Virus record (IMG/VR): IMGVR_UViG_3300025120_010343
Location: 1 to 27,620 of that record
DNA: 27,620 nt
From: a virus
Reading direction: 5' to 3' (one strand)
Below, in pieces: positions 1 through 7,590 of this stretch (its first letter is position 1; every line of letters begins with the position of its first letter). The notes beneath the pieces are model-generated. The model did not search any database. It saw only the letters and a list, made by a program, of their open reading frames with translations, and had not been told where the DNA came from. A program made the position numbers and the translations under genes.

Positions 1-790
1 CAGATGTGTGCCAACTTTTTCTGCTGGGTCTCATCCAAGTGTAGTCTGACTTCAATGTGCTCATTATCTGTTGTTGTAGTATTTCTCTCCAGTCCATCTT
101 AGGCTCTGTGAGATCCTTGACCAGTCTTTGTAAAGCACCTGGCAGATTACTTGCACCTGTGCTCTGTGCCGCACTCACCATTGCTTCTTTTACTTCGTCT
201 CTGATCTTCTTTAATTCTTCTTTGGTGTACACAGGTTTGCCTTTGCCACCTTTCTTGCCGTCCTTGCCTTGTCCTTCGCCACCTTCTTTACCCCACTCCT
301 GGTGATCGTCCATTAGTTCACCCATCTTCTCCAGGAACTTCTTACCGTTCTTCTTGGCAGTCTTAAACAAGTCATCGTATATTCTTTCTGATGCCCAGTC
401 CTTGTACTTGTCATCCTGGAAACCCTTGTTCTCACCTTTCTTGCCTTTGGGCATGTCACCTATGTTGCTATCTTTCAATATCTGGTTAACGGCATAGTCC
501 GCCGCTATGTTCCAAAGTTGTGGATCTCTGTCACCAATCCTCACAAGCATGTGTTCGAATACATTGTGTAGAACCTCATGTCCAAACAAGAACTCTGTTT
601 CTTTGGGTGTCAGTGAATCTATGAACTTTGTGTTGTAGAAGAAGTGTCTACCATCTGTGCCTGCTGTCGGACACCAGTCGTCTGCGTTCACAATTTTCAG
701 TCTTGTTGCAAGGTTGCCAAAGAACGGATGCTTCAGTAGTAAGGCAATCCTTCCTGTGACCAGTTTGTCTATAATTCTTTGATCTTGCAT
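1..790 (-). CDS. VWA/DUF2201-type metallopeptidase-like protein, C-terminus beyond window
   Basis: Open frame from an ATG at 790 running off the left edge (263 codons visible, no stop). Residues 71-80 read HEVLHNVFEH, a zinc-metallopeptidase-like HExxH motif with a following EH, and residues 93-102 read WNIAADYAVN. That combination is typical of the DUF2201 N-terminal domain found before a VWA domain. A Lys/Gly-rich linker follows at about 165-186. The VWA part would lie beyond the window and is inferred. The start overlaps the upstream stop by one base (TAATG), and a MoxR ATPase is two genes upstream; MoxR plus VWA pairs act as chaperone or metal-insertion systems. The target here is unknown. 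The family is fairly sure from the motif and partner; protease activity is not established. Confidence 0.75.
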   Translation of the reverse strand, partial: MQDQRIIDKLVTGRIALLLKHPFFGNLATRLKIVNADDWCPTAGTDGRHFFYNTKFIDSLTPKETEFLFGHEVLHNVFEHMLVRIGDRDPQLWNIAADYAVNQILKDSNIGDMPKGKKGENKGFQDDKYKDWASERIYDDLFKTAKKNGKKFLEKMGELMDDHQEWGKEGGEGQGKDGKKGGKGKPVYTKEELKKIRDEVKEAMVSAAQSTGASNLPGALQRLVKDLTEPKMDWREILQQQIMSTLKSDYTWMRPSRKSWHTS

Positions 791-1005
791 TATGCTATAC
801 CCCACTCGATTGATCTTGCTTCTGTCTCAGCACTCTCCTTTGAATCAAAGTATCCATCAGTGTATTGTTCATCAATCTCATATTGGCCATTTACCTTTTT
901 GTATCTGTCTACTCTCCATGTGTCTCCTATCTGGAAAACTCTTGAAGCAAACAATCCAGTTGGTTTGTGTTCTTTACGTCTGTTGATGTGTTTGTACAGA
1001 TACAT
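790..1005 (-). CDS. small hypothetical protein between MoxR and VWA genes
   Basis: A 71-residue charged protein with no family I recognise. The central part (IGDTWRVDRYKKVNGQYEID) alternates aromatic and charged residues as in a small beta-sheet fold, and the C-terminus (SKESAETEARSIEW) looks helical. Both ends overlap neighbours by one base in TAATG junctions, so it is probably translationally coupled within the MoxR-VWA operon. No signal peptide or membrane segment is visible. A role as an accessory to the ATPase/VWA pair is only suggested by position. Confidence 0.7.
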   Translation of the reverse strand: MYLYKHINRRKEHKPTGLFASRVFQIGDTWRVDRYKKVNGQYEIDEQYTDGYFDSKESAETEARSIEWGIA

Positions 1006-2111
1006 TATTTAGACTCCATAGCAGTTATGACATACTTGCCAAACTTCTTATGGAACCTATCAAATGATTTCAACTTGCTAGGATCGAACGGAAGTTTGTA
1101 GTTTGTCAAGGCAATCTTGGCACCCATCACAACCAACTCTGTTTCGAAGTTGTCCATCATGTAATTGAAGAACCTGTCCGCTTGTTCATTCCAAGTCTTG
1201 TCTTTCTTCTCGTGTGCCTGTTGTAGTTCATAACACAAAGAAACTGTTAGGGAGTACATTGCTGATATCTCCTTGCTCTTAAGGTCTCGGACCTTGCCGC
1301 TCAATATATCAGATGGGTTAGGTAACTGACCGCTAATTTTACGATGATTCATAAACTTAACGGCCAGGCCTTCTCCTACGCAACCTGCTACGAGGTCAGT
1401 GAGCGTACTTTCTGGCAGGTCATCTGATAGAAGTTGGGATACGAAACTCCATGATCTAGGAGTTGCGAATGATCTAGAGCTACCTCTAGGATCAAAGTCG
1501 TATAAATCTTGTTTGGCGAATGTGCAGTAACCTACGACATCTGCGTGTACGTGTTGGTTGGTTGCCCATTCCATCCAGTCTTCGAAGTCCACTCTTAACT
1601 CTACGTGGACAAATCTGTTTGCCAATGGAGCCGGCATTCTGTAAGTGACACCCTTGTCACTGTCTCTGTTACCTGCCGCCACAATTGAAACGCCCTCTGG
1701 TAGGTGATACTGTCCTACTCTTCTGTTTAGTATAAGTTGATAAGCCGCCGCCTGTACAGCCGGCGCCGCCGAGTTCAACTCGTCCAAGAAAACGATTGCA
1801 GTAGACTTGGGATCAGTTGGCAGTTCTGCCGGACTTGCCCATACCATGTTGTTCTCTTTTGCGTTGTAATAAGGAATACCTTTGATATCTGTTGGTTCCC
1901 ATAAAGGAAGCCTGATATCAATAACTTCTCTTCCTTCTGAATCTGCAATTTGTTTCACGATATCGGATTTTCCAATGCCTGGTGCACCCCACATCATTAT
2001 GGGTCTCTGTAATTTGATACAATGTGTTAATGCTGATTTCGCCTCGTTAGGTGAAACTGTTCTGTTCTGACTGCCTATTGCCGCCTCTTTGTTTTTATTA
2101 GCTCTTGCCAT
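1005..2111 (-). CDS. MoxR-like AAA+ ATPase
   Basis: A 368-residue AAA+ ATPase. Walker A is GAPGIGKS at residues 42-49 and Walker B is AIVFLDEL at 105-112, followed by a sensor-1-like AAGNRDSD stretch. The frame extends to 2120, but that first codon is GTG. The ATG at 2111 has AGGAG eight bases upstream and is the better start. MoxR ATPases usually remodel or activate proteins together with a VWA-domain partner, and such a partner-like gene lies two genes downstream (790 to the left edge). A near-consensus sigma70 promoter with a normal leader precedes it. The phage substrate is unknown. It could be annotated simply as a phage AAA ATPase, but the P-loop context is clearly MoxR-like. Confidence 0.85.
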   Translation of the reverse strand: MARANKNKEAAIGSQNRTVSPNEAKSALTHCIKLQRPIMMWGAPGIGKSDIVKQIADSEGREVIDIRLPLWEPTDIKGIPYYNAKENNMVWASPAELPTDPKSTAIVFLDELNSAAPAVQAAAYQLILNRRVGQYHLPEGVSIVAAGNRDSDKGVTYRMPAPLANRFVHVELRVDFEDWMEWATNQHVHADVVGYCTFAKQDLYDFDPRGSSRSFATPRSWSFVSQLLSDDLPESTLTDLVAGCVGEGLAVKFMNHRKISGQLPNPSDILSGKVRDLKSKEISAMYSLTVSLCYELQQAHEKKDKTWNEQADRFFNYMMDNFETELVVMGAKIALTNYKLPFDPSKLKSFDRFHKKFGKYVITAMESK

Positions 2112-2145
2112 TTTGTACACTCCTGTTTAAAATGTTTATAATACG

Positions 2146-2173
2146 ATTATAGCAGGAATGTGTTATGCGTCAA
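2146..2173 (-). promoter_or_regulatory. sigma70 promoter for the MoxR-VWA operon
   Basis: Minus strand: TTGACG (2173-2168), a 16-base spacer, then TATAAT (2151-2146) with a TGC extended -10. About 34 bases separate the -10 from the MoxR ATG, leaving room for the AGGAG ribosome site. Read by eye; no transcript data. Confidence 0.75.
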
Positions 2174-2203
2174 CCTAGTGATTGTGGCGTAAAAGTCGCA
2201 GTT

Positions 2204-2599
2204 TTACTGACTTTTTTGTTCGTCCATTTTGCTCATTGCACGGGCAAGTCCGTATTTTGTGATATCTCCGGCAAATAACATTAATTGTAATGCCATTTTT
2301 TCCATGGTAACAATGATTTTTTTCTTGTCAACGTAGTAAGGACAGTCAACGAATTCGTCTAACCATAGGTATGTTTGTGGTGTGAATATTACTTTTGCAG
2401 GAAACTTGATATCGTAGGTCTTAAGATCTAACTTTTCCATGGCATCAAGTCCCATCTTTGTGAGACGGAGCGATCTTGCTTGGTAACTTTCCCTAACATT
2501 CTGCCACCATGCGTAGTAGTTGTTCTTAATGGTTTCGTCATGTATTGGTTGTTCCAATAATTCCATGAAAGTTCGGGTATAGGCTGTTTTGCGATCCAT
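2204..2599 (-). CDS. conserved phage hypothetical protein (131 aa)
   Basis: A 131-residue, mostly helical and charged protein without a recognisable catalytic motif. Notable stretches are YYAWWQNVRESYQARSLRL (about residues 28-46) and a C-terminal helix with KYGLARAMSKMDEQ. It begins 11 bases after the preceding stop and is the last gene before the MoxR promoter region. A short hairpin (GTAAAA/TTTTAC) overlaps its stop codon but lacks a downstream U-tract. Function unknown; likely a small early protein of T4-like marine phages. Confidence 0.65.
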   Translation of the reverse strand: MDRKTAYTRTFMELLEQPIHDETIKNNYYAWWQNVRESYQARSLRLTKMGLDAMEKLDLKTYDIKFPAKVIFTPQTYLWLDEFVDCPYYVDKKKIIVTMEKMALQLMLFAGDITKYGLARAMSKMDEQKSQ

Positions 2600-2610
2600 A
2601 GTAAAGTTAA

Positions 2611-2898
2611 TTATCTAGAGAATTTTTCGCCGGATTTTAAAAGGTACACACCAAACTTGTCTGTGTTGTGTTGTGCGTTCAATTTCTTGGCTAGGTTTTC
2701 CGCGTGTCCTGGGTTTGAGAAAGAGACTTTTTTGTACTTTGGACCAGGATAGTTTGCCACCAAACTAGACGATTTAAGGTTAATGGGTTTGCCGTCATAG
2801 AACACTGCCCAAATACCCTCGGCCGCCAGGACCTCATCCATTTTGAAGGTGGATTTGTTGCTGTGTTGCAACAGCACTGTTGGTTTCGGTCTGCTCAT
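2611..2898 (-). CDS. conserved phage hypothetical protein (95 aa)
   Basis: A 95-residue protein starting MSRPKPTVLLQHSNKSTFK, with the conserved-looking segment EGIWAVFYDGKPINLKSS near the middle and a basic C-terminal half. It has AGAGGAA as a ribosome site about six bases before the ATG. The small beta-rich look and the phrase YPGPKYKKVSFSNPGHA suggest a compact fold, but I do not recognise a function. It lies 43 bases after the hydroxylase-like gene and 11 bases before the next gene, so probably the same transcription unit. I believe similar proteins occur in T4-like cyanophages, from memory only. Confidence 0.7.
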   Translation of the reverse strand: MSRPKPTVLLQHSNKSTFKMDEVLAAEGIWAVFYDGKPINLKSSSLVANYPGPKYKKVSFSNPGHAENLAKKLNAQHNTDKFGVYLLKSGEKFSR

Positions 2899-2941
2899 AA
2901 GAATTCCTCTTTCAATATGTATTTACCAAAAATCTGTGTGC

Positions 2942-4207
2942 TTACTTGTCGCCGTGAATTATGATATGGTATCTAGGAACGTTGCTGTCGTTAACTACGG
3001 CGTGGTGATTTACGAGGTTCATTTGATAAGCAACGCCTGGCTGGAATTTTAGTAGGCCATGATTCTGTAGGTAGAATTTACAATCTTTCGGATTGTTTAT
3101 TGCTACGTTTACCGGTCCTAATTTGCTTTGGGTCTGGTCTCTGTGAACATTGATAAAACTCTTGGGCAGTAGACACATGACTCTGACCCTTTGGAAACTT
3201 TTGTAGCCAAGAGATTGAAGCCATGCAACGGTCACTGGCATGTGTTCCAATGCCTCGGGCGTCCAGTCATGCCCAAAGAAATCTGGATAGTGACTGTCCT
3301 CTTTTGTTCTTTTGTATGATTGCCCATGTATGCAGAAGGCCCTCCATCCTATACCCGAGTCTGACCTGTGCATCCTCAAGAATTTTTTGATGCCTTGTAT
3401 CTCTTCGTATATGTCTTTCACAGGTACATCCAATTCTATTTTTTCACAGGGAGGAATTCCATCCTTTGATGCCTGTGGTCTAGCACCTTTTACGAATGCT
3501 TTGGTGCTGGGGGATAACAAATTGTAGGCACTGTCCACGTAACACTTGGCAAAGTAATATTTGAAATCAAATATATTTGAAATTAACGCTTTACCGAGAT
3601 ACACATTAGGCAGTTGTGCAATAAGGTTTCCAATCTGTACCTTTACAGTTTTTTCTGAGTCCCATTTCCATTGCGGATCATATTTGTTTACAAGCATTTC
3701 AAAATTATCATTGATCTTTATAATGAAATTGTCTTTGTCCAAAATTAATTCTTTATTTGAATTTTGAGTTTCATCTAAATTGACGTGAAAATGAATAATT
3801 TTGTTTTTTGTTATGAAGTTATATACAAATTCACCATAATTTTTTCCATCCCACTCTTGTAACAACGAATTAATGAATGATACTTGCACTTTGCTTATAT
3901 CAAATATATTAACATTGCCTTTTTGAAACATCCAATGAACACCGCCGCCTGTCATATGCACATCTGTTTTTAATTTTATCATTTCATTGTTAAAAATCCA
4001 CAGGGTGTTTTCTATCATATTACAGTAATCGTCGAAATTCACGCCGTATGGAAGACTTGCATCGTACTTTTCGGCATCACTAGGTATGTCGAAATCGTCC
4101 CAGTCCTCAACTATTCGGATATCTTTGTTAAGAGGTGCTCCCCATTTGTCAAATGCCTTATCGGCATATATTTTATTGAACTCTGGTCCGTCTTTTATGA
4201 CAATCAT
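2942..4207 (-). CDS. aspartyl/asparaginyl beta-hydroxylase-like 2OG-Fe(II) oxygenase with extra N-terminal domain
   Basis: A 421-residue protein. The C-terminal ~130 residues carry an aspartyl/asparaginyl beta-hydroxylase-like double-stranded beta-helix. H355-x-D357 (in NVHRDQTQ), a second histidine at 401/402 (NHHAVVN) and R412 would bind Fe(II) and 2-oxoglutarate. The N-terminal ~250 residues (with GGGVHWMFQ and NIFDISKVQ) are not assigned and are longer than the minimal hydroxylase domain needs. It overlaps the upstream hypothetical gene by ATGA, so the two are probably made together. The substrate is unknown; it could be a host or phage protein or a small molecule. Confident in the C-terminal fold, not in the reaction. 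Confidence 0.7.
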   Translation of the reverse strand: MIVIKDGPEFNKIYADKAFDKWGAPLNKDIRIVEDWDDFDIPSDAEKYDASLPYGVNFDDYCNMIENTLWIFNNEMIKLKTDVHMTGGGVHWMFQKGNVNIFDISKVQVSFINSLLQEWDGKNYGEFVYNFITKNKIIHFHVNLDETQNSNKELILDKDNFIIKINDNFEMLVNKYDPQWKWDSEKTVKVQIGNLIAQLPNVYLGKALISNIFDFKYYFAKCYVDSAYNLLSPSTKAFVKGARPQASKDGIPPCEKIELDVPVKDIYEEIQGIKKFLRMHRSDSGIGWRAFCIHGQSYKRTKEDSHYPDFFGHDWTPEALEHMPVTVAWLQSLGYKSFQRVRVMCLLPKSFINVHRDQTQSKLGPVNVAINNPKDCKFYLQNHGLLKFQPGVAYQMNLVNHHAVVNDSNVPRYHIIIHGDK

Positions 4208-5010
4208 GATTCTATTCTCACAAATTTAAAGCCTGTTAGATCTTGTTTGTTGTTTGTGTGTGCTAACATAGGTGCACTGTATTGATGTATTTCGGAATAA
4301 TCATTTATTTGATATTTCTCCATCCATGATATTTTATATTGATCGAACCATTCCAAAAAGTCTGGTGTAAACTTACTAGGTGATACATCTTTTAGGCTTA
4401 TAAAGAATTTGGCCCTAAATGTTGTGTGAGGTTTACATAATTCGTTCACACGTTTTTGATTGTTTGGCTCTTTGTCTGTGTAGTATGCAAATGGTTTCTT
4501 CCCTAGCTCTGACCATGGAAGGTATATATTATTTTTTTCAATCTTATCTGCATAGTATGAATGACAATCAAACTGCTCGGTCAATGGGCCTTCATTAACG
4601 CCCCAACCAATTACTATTCCCGCTATTTCTTTAGAAACATTCTCATTGTAATGAATTGAATGATGAAACTTATACAATATTTCATTGTTTTTTAATCTAG
4701 ACAGTGATTCGTGGTTGTCTTCGTATATTTTGTGTAGTTGATTGAGTTTGCTTTGATCAAAGTTTTTAATATCGATAGGCTCTAATTTTGCAAATCTACA
4801 AAAGTCATTGTAAATCTTTTGAATGTTAGATACATCAACAGTTCTTGATTCGATAGGGTCAACGTCAATTCTTTTTAAATGTTTTATTTTCTTTGCCCAC
4901 TTCTCCGCAACAGGTGAATCTTGCAGTGTGTACTCGAGATCAACCTCTTCATTCTCTTGATTGCTTAAAATTATTTTAAAGTTATTCTTCTGCACTGAAG
5001 TTACCACCAT
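4204..5010 (-). CDS. hypothetical protein (268 aa) coupled to the hydroxylase gene
   Basis: A 268-residue soluble protein, rich in Asn, Lys, Asp and aromatic residues, with no motif I recognise. The segment EIAGIVIGWGVNEGPLTEQF (about 123-142) is the most hydrophobic part. The C-terminal half has several Trp/Tyr-rich stretches. It overlaps the upstream small gene by 29 bases and the downstream hydroxylase-like gene by four (ATGA). This tight coupling suggests a shared role with the hydroxylase, perhaps as partner or substrate, but that is inference. Its AT-rich, Asn/Lys-rich composition resembles the adjacent hydroxylase gene more than the rest of the window, so the pair may have been acquired together. 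Confidence 0.65.
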   Translation of the reverse strand: MVVTSVQKNNFKIILSNQENEEVDLEYTLQDSPVAEKWAKKIKHLKRIDVDPIESRTVDVSNIQKIYNDFCRFAKLEPIDIKNFDQSKLNQLHKIYEDNHESLSRLKNNEILYKFHHSIHYNENVSKEIAGIVIGWGVNEGPLTEQFDCHSYYADKIEKNNIYLPWSELGKKPFAYYTDKEPNNQKRVNELCKPHTTFRAKFFISLKDVSPSKFTPDFLEWFDQYKISWMEKYQINDYSEIHQYSAPMLAHTNNKQDLTGFKFVRIES

Positions 5011-5239
5011 CCATTTCTAAGTTTATGGTTTGGGCTTCCTTGGCACTTTTAAGAGCTTCTATGATTTCTTCCTGTATGGTTACCATACGTGTCATCACTT
5101 GTGTGAGACTGTCAGCGAGTTGATCTGCTTCTTTGGCAGGAAGAACTATTTGGCGCTCACCCTTTTGGCGTAGCGTACGAATCCTACCTATCAGATCCTC
5201 AATTGGACGTGTTTGTATCTTGGAATTCTTTGACGGCAT
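4982..5239 (-). CDS. small helical/coiled-coil hypothetical protein
   Basis: An 85-residue protein that looks almost entirely helical. Residues from about 37 to 72 (AKEADQLADSLTQVMTRM onward) have heptad-like spacing of hydrophobic residues, consistent with a short coiled coil. The start lies inside the 3' end of the upstream gene (41-base overlap) and its 3' end overlaps the next gene by 29 bases. No enzymatic motif. It could be a small oligomeric regulator or inhibitor; function unknown. Confidence 0.6.
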   Translation of the reverse strand: MPSKNSKIQTRPIEDLIGRIRTLRQKGERQIVLPAKEADQLADSLTQVMTRMVTIQEEIIEALKSAKEAQTINLEMDGGNFSAEE

Positions 5240-5711
5240 TATTTAAAACCTGTTGCATTTCTATTTTAGTTTTCATTGGTCCTCTGTATTCATATCTCGA
5301 AAGCGTTATCATTTTTGGACAGTATGCTTTTCTCCATCCCTTTTCAAAACAAATTATGTAGTAACCTGCACAGAACTGACTTTTTGATTTCGGTGTCTTT
5401 GTATACACTGGTAGTTGTTTCTGCACATCAAACATAGGATTATAAGGATGTTGCGAACATGGGTATCCATGCACATCATAGTTGTCTACTGGTGCTTCTT
5501 CCTTGGCTTTCTTAATATTCGACTCATCAAACATGCCAAATCCAAATTTGGTGAACAGGCTCTCCTGTGTATGGAATACTTGCCTGTTGTCTTGTTTACT
5601 TAGGAATATCCATCCATTGTCTGCCTGTTTCTGTAGGGTGCCTAATTTTTGACCGTTTTCTTCCATTATCCAGAATTTGTCTTTGACTAGGGTCTTTGCT
5701 CTCACTGTCAT
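5199..5711 (-). CDS. conserved phage hypothetical protein (170 aa)
   Basis: A 170-residue protein starting MTVRAKTLVKDKFWIMEENG. The N-terminal ~50 residues look like a small beta domain (FWIMEENGQKLGTLQK). The C-terminal half contains YPCSQHPYNPMFDVQKQLP and FCAGYYIICFEKGWRKAYCP, with four cysteines in total, but no clear zinc-finger spacing. It overlaps the upstream RNase H gene by ATGA, so the two are translationally coupled. It could be an accessory factor of replication or repair by context only. I do not recognise a named function, though it resembles hypotheticals I associate with T4-like cyanophages. Confidence 0.7.
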   Translation of the reverse strand: MTVRAKTLVKDKFWIMEENGQKLGTLQKQADNGWIFLSKQDNRQVFHTQESLFTKFGFGMFDESNIKKAKEEAPVDNYDVHGYPCSQHPYNPMFDVQKQLPVYTKTPKSKSQFCAGYYIICFEKGWRKAYCPKMITLSRYEYRGPMKTKIEMQQVLNNAVKEFQDTNTSN

Positions 5712-6697
5712 GATACTAACCTCGCATTAAAAGGCTCAACATATAGTTGTGCCTGCTCACTAATTCTATTTAAATCATATTTGCCACAGAACCTCATGAA
5801 TCTGATTCCAACTTGGTCTATGCTTTTGCTCTCAGCCTTGGCCTGTGCGATTGTTTGATCAAGTTCTTCTACTATGGCCTCTGGTTGTGCGTGTAGATCC
5901 ACTAGTGCCCTGTTCCTTTCGTAGTCTTCCATTACTCTGTGCTCGTTGCCGTCATGATCCACCCATTTGCTCAACATAAGATTGTTCCATGTGTATCCTT
6001 TCTCGTTGCGATCAGCATAAGCCTCCTGCAATCCTATCTTGTTCTTTGTGCCTTTTGTTCGGACGCCTGGATACGCACTGAATATGTTGTCACTCGGGTC
6101 ACCTCTCATGGCCTTTTCAAACACTATCCATTCTGTGTCTGGTGCAGGCTTTGGTGCTTTTAATTTTTTGTCTATCACAGGCTTGCCTGTTTTTGCATCA
6201 AACCATCCTTCATGTGTCAATGTCGTTTCATTAACACCGTTGTATTGTTTCACACGTGGCGTTATCAACTGGTTCAAGTCCTTGTCAGTGCTTATGATTA
6301 CATGATCCTGCTCCGGATGTTTGTCTATCCAACGTGCGATTAGATCATCTGCTTCCGTTCTCGGATTACGAAGTACTGTTGCGTTTGTTTTTGTTTTGAT
6401 AAAATCACAGAAGTCATCATACACTTCCCAGAATACTTCATTCTCTTCTTTTTCTTTTTCGGTCATGGCATCAGCCATTTCTTTACGATTTCTCTTGTAG
6501 GGGGCGTACATGTCTTTCCTGAATGACCTTCCCTCGAGACAAAATACTACATGTGTCCCTCCAAAGTCTTGCCATGCCTTCTTGATTGAATTCATCATTA
6601 TGTGTATAGCCATGCCCACCTTCTCAGATGTATCGCCTCTGATAACGTGTCTTGCCCTGAAGAATGTATTTGCGGTGTCTACTAAAATGTGTGTCAT
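5708..6697 (-). CDS. rnh: RNase H / 5'-3' flap exonuclease (FEN family)
   Basis: A 329-residue member of the phage 5'-3' exonuclease/FEN family, which removes RNA primers and flaps during lagging-strand synthesis. Metal-binding residues are visible: D7 in ILVDTANTFF, the RKDMYAPYKRNR helical-arch segment (60-71), EADD (115-118), STDKD with D138 and D140, and GDPSDN with D200 and D203. The length is close to T4 RNase H (about 305 aa). It starts a gene cluster that continues leftward through hypotheticals. The ATG has no Shine-Dalgarno site; a TAGACA/TATTAT promoter ends only eight bases before it, so the transcript may be nearly leaderless. T4 RNase H and T5 D15-type exonucleases share these motifs, so the exact type is inferred. 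Confidence 0.88.
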   Translation of the reverse strand: MTHILVDTANTFFRARHVIRGDTSEKVGMAIHIMMNSIKKAWQDFGGTHVVFCLEGRSFRKDMYAPYKRNRKEMADAMTEKEKEENEVFWEVYDDFCDFIKTKTNATVLRNPRTEADDLIARWIDKHPEQDHVIISTDKDLNQLITPRVKQYNGVNETTLTHEGWFDAKTGKPVIDKKLKAPKPAPDTEWIVFEKAMRGDPSDNIFSAYPGVRTKGTKNKIGLQEAYADRNEKGYTWNNLMLSKWVDHDGNEHRVMEDYERNRALVDLHAQPEAIVEELDQTIAQAKAESKSIDQVGIRFMRFCGKYDLNRISEQAQLYVEPFNARLVS

Positions 6698-6705
6698 ATG
6701 TTATA

Positions 6706-6734
6706 ATAATAGCACATAAACTTAAAAGTGTCTA
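6706..6734 (-). promoter_or_regulatory. sigma70 promoter immediately before rnh
   Basis: Minus strand: TAGACA (6734-6729), 17-base spacer, TATTAT (6711-6706) with TGC just upstream as an extended -10. Only eight bases remain before the rnh ATG, too few for a normal leader plus ribosome site. The -35 overlaps the 3' end of the sulfotransferase gene. Confidence 0.6.
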
Positions 6735-7441
6735 TCATCATCTAACCATTTTTCCATGGTTATAGTCTTTATGTAATTGTTGTTTGCTAGGTTTAAGCAT
6801 ATTTTGTGTATTTTGTCTTTAAATTTGCTCCTGAATGATTGCACTTCATCTTTACCAATCTTGTACTTGCCAGTGAATATAGGTGTTGGATCTATATCTT
6901 TGCATTCTGGAAGGGTCATTTCTTTACTGTATTTTTGGAAAAATTTTACAGGATTTTCTTGTAAATCATCGTATAAAAAAATTTGTGTATTTGGAAATGA
7001 TGAGATCCATCTGTCTATTATTTTACTGTAGGCAGATAATGTATCAGTTTGTAAAAAATCTTCTGTCCACTGAACAAGGTCTTTGTTGTGTTCATAAGGT
7101 CTTTGTTCGCCACCGGTTGCACCTAGTTTAGAGAAATAATAATATGACACAAGTTGTTCGAAAGGATTCCTAAGTATTATGGATACCAGTGATGATTTGA
7201 TGGTGTTAACCAAAACTATATAGTTGCGACCTAGTTTGTAGAGATTAGGATTAAAATTTGCCGAATAGTCATATTCGCTATACTTAGAAACATACTGATC
7301 AAAACTTTGATCTTTTTCTATTAAATTGACTTCTTTAGGTATGTTCTCTTGGTCAAACCAAGATTGTTTTTCGATTTGTTTGAATAGCCAGGTAGTTCCT
7401 GTTTTTGGGAATCCTATGTTAAGCAGGTGTAACTTCTTCAT
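6722..7441 (-). CDS. PAPS-dependent sulfotransferase-like protein
   Basis: A 239-residue sulfotransferase. The 5'-phosphosulfate loop is GFPKTGTTW at residues 10-18, and the 3'-phosphate site is LRNPFEQLVSYYY with R91 and S99. These enzymes move sulfate from PAPS to a hydroxyl or amine of a sugar, lipid or protein. The frame continues upstream to a GTG at 7465, but the ATG at 7441 places the P-loop near the N-terminus as in the family, so I chose it; the purine-rich GGTGGGGATAAG before it is a weak ribosome site. It lies 14 bases after a 44-aa membrane protein. The acceptor is unknown; host surface glycan is a guess. No signal peptide or membrane segment. Confidence 0.82.
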   Translation of the reverse strand: MKKLHLLNIGFPKTGTTWLFKQIEKQSWFDQENIPKEVNLIEKDQSFDQYVSKYSEYDYSANFNPNLYKLGRNYIVLVNTIKSSLVSIILRNPFEQLVSYYYFSKLGATGGEQRPYEHNKDLVQWTEDFLQTDTLSAYSKIIDRWISSFPNTQIFLYDDLQENPVKFFQKYSKEMTLPECKDIDPTPIFTGKYKIGKDEVQSFRSKFKDKIHKICLNLANNNYIKTITMEKWLDDDRHF

Positions 7442-7455
7442 CTTAGAAGATGAAC

Positions 7456-7590
7456 TTATCCCCACCAGTTCTGTGTGAACTTAGGAAGTTTCTTTTTGAT
7501 AGGAGCCCATATTGCCGTTTCGGCTTTGCCTATGAATTTTGGCCTCGGAACCATCCAGCCTATCAGTACTCCAAGTAAAAAATAACCCAT
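7456..7590 (-). CDS. 44-aa membrane-anchored small protein
   Basis: A short ORF starting MGYFLLGVLIGWMVPRPKF and ending KKLPKFTQNWWG. It has one N-terminal hydrophobic segment (residues 2-14) followed by a basic, aromatic tail, as in single-pass phage membrane peptides. The ATG shares its A with the TAA stop of the upstream gene (TAATG), the same junction used repeatedly in this window. The frame fills an otherwise empty 148-base gap between two genes. Function unknown; membrane interaction or holin-like or superinfection roles are possible but unsupported. Confidence 0.65.
   Translation of the reverse strand: MGYFLLGVLIGWMVPRPKFIGKAETAIWAPIKKKLPKFTQNWWG

Noticed and set aside
57-305. Plus-strand frames across the window, for example this one and many others inside the large genes
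   Set aside because: They are antisense to well-supported minus-strand genes, are rich in Ser/Leu/Cys as expected for reverse-complement shadows, and have no ribosome sites or recognisable motifs.
1672-1770. Clusters of GCCGCC words in an AT-rich sequence (also near 9938, 11793, 23345)
   Set aside because: They coincide with Ala-rich codon runs in the encoded proteins, so coding explains them without a separate signal.
2189-2207. Short hairpin GTAAAA/TTTTAC next to the 131-aa gene stop
   Set aside because: On the minus strand it has no following U-run and it overlaps the stop codon; the T-run is only on the side of the silent plus strand.
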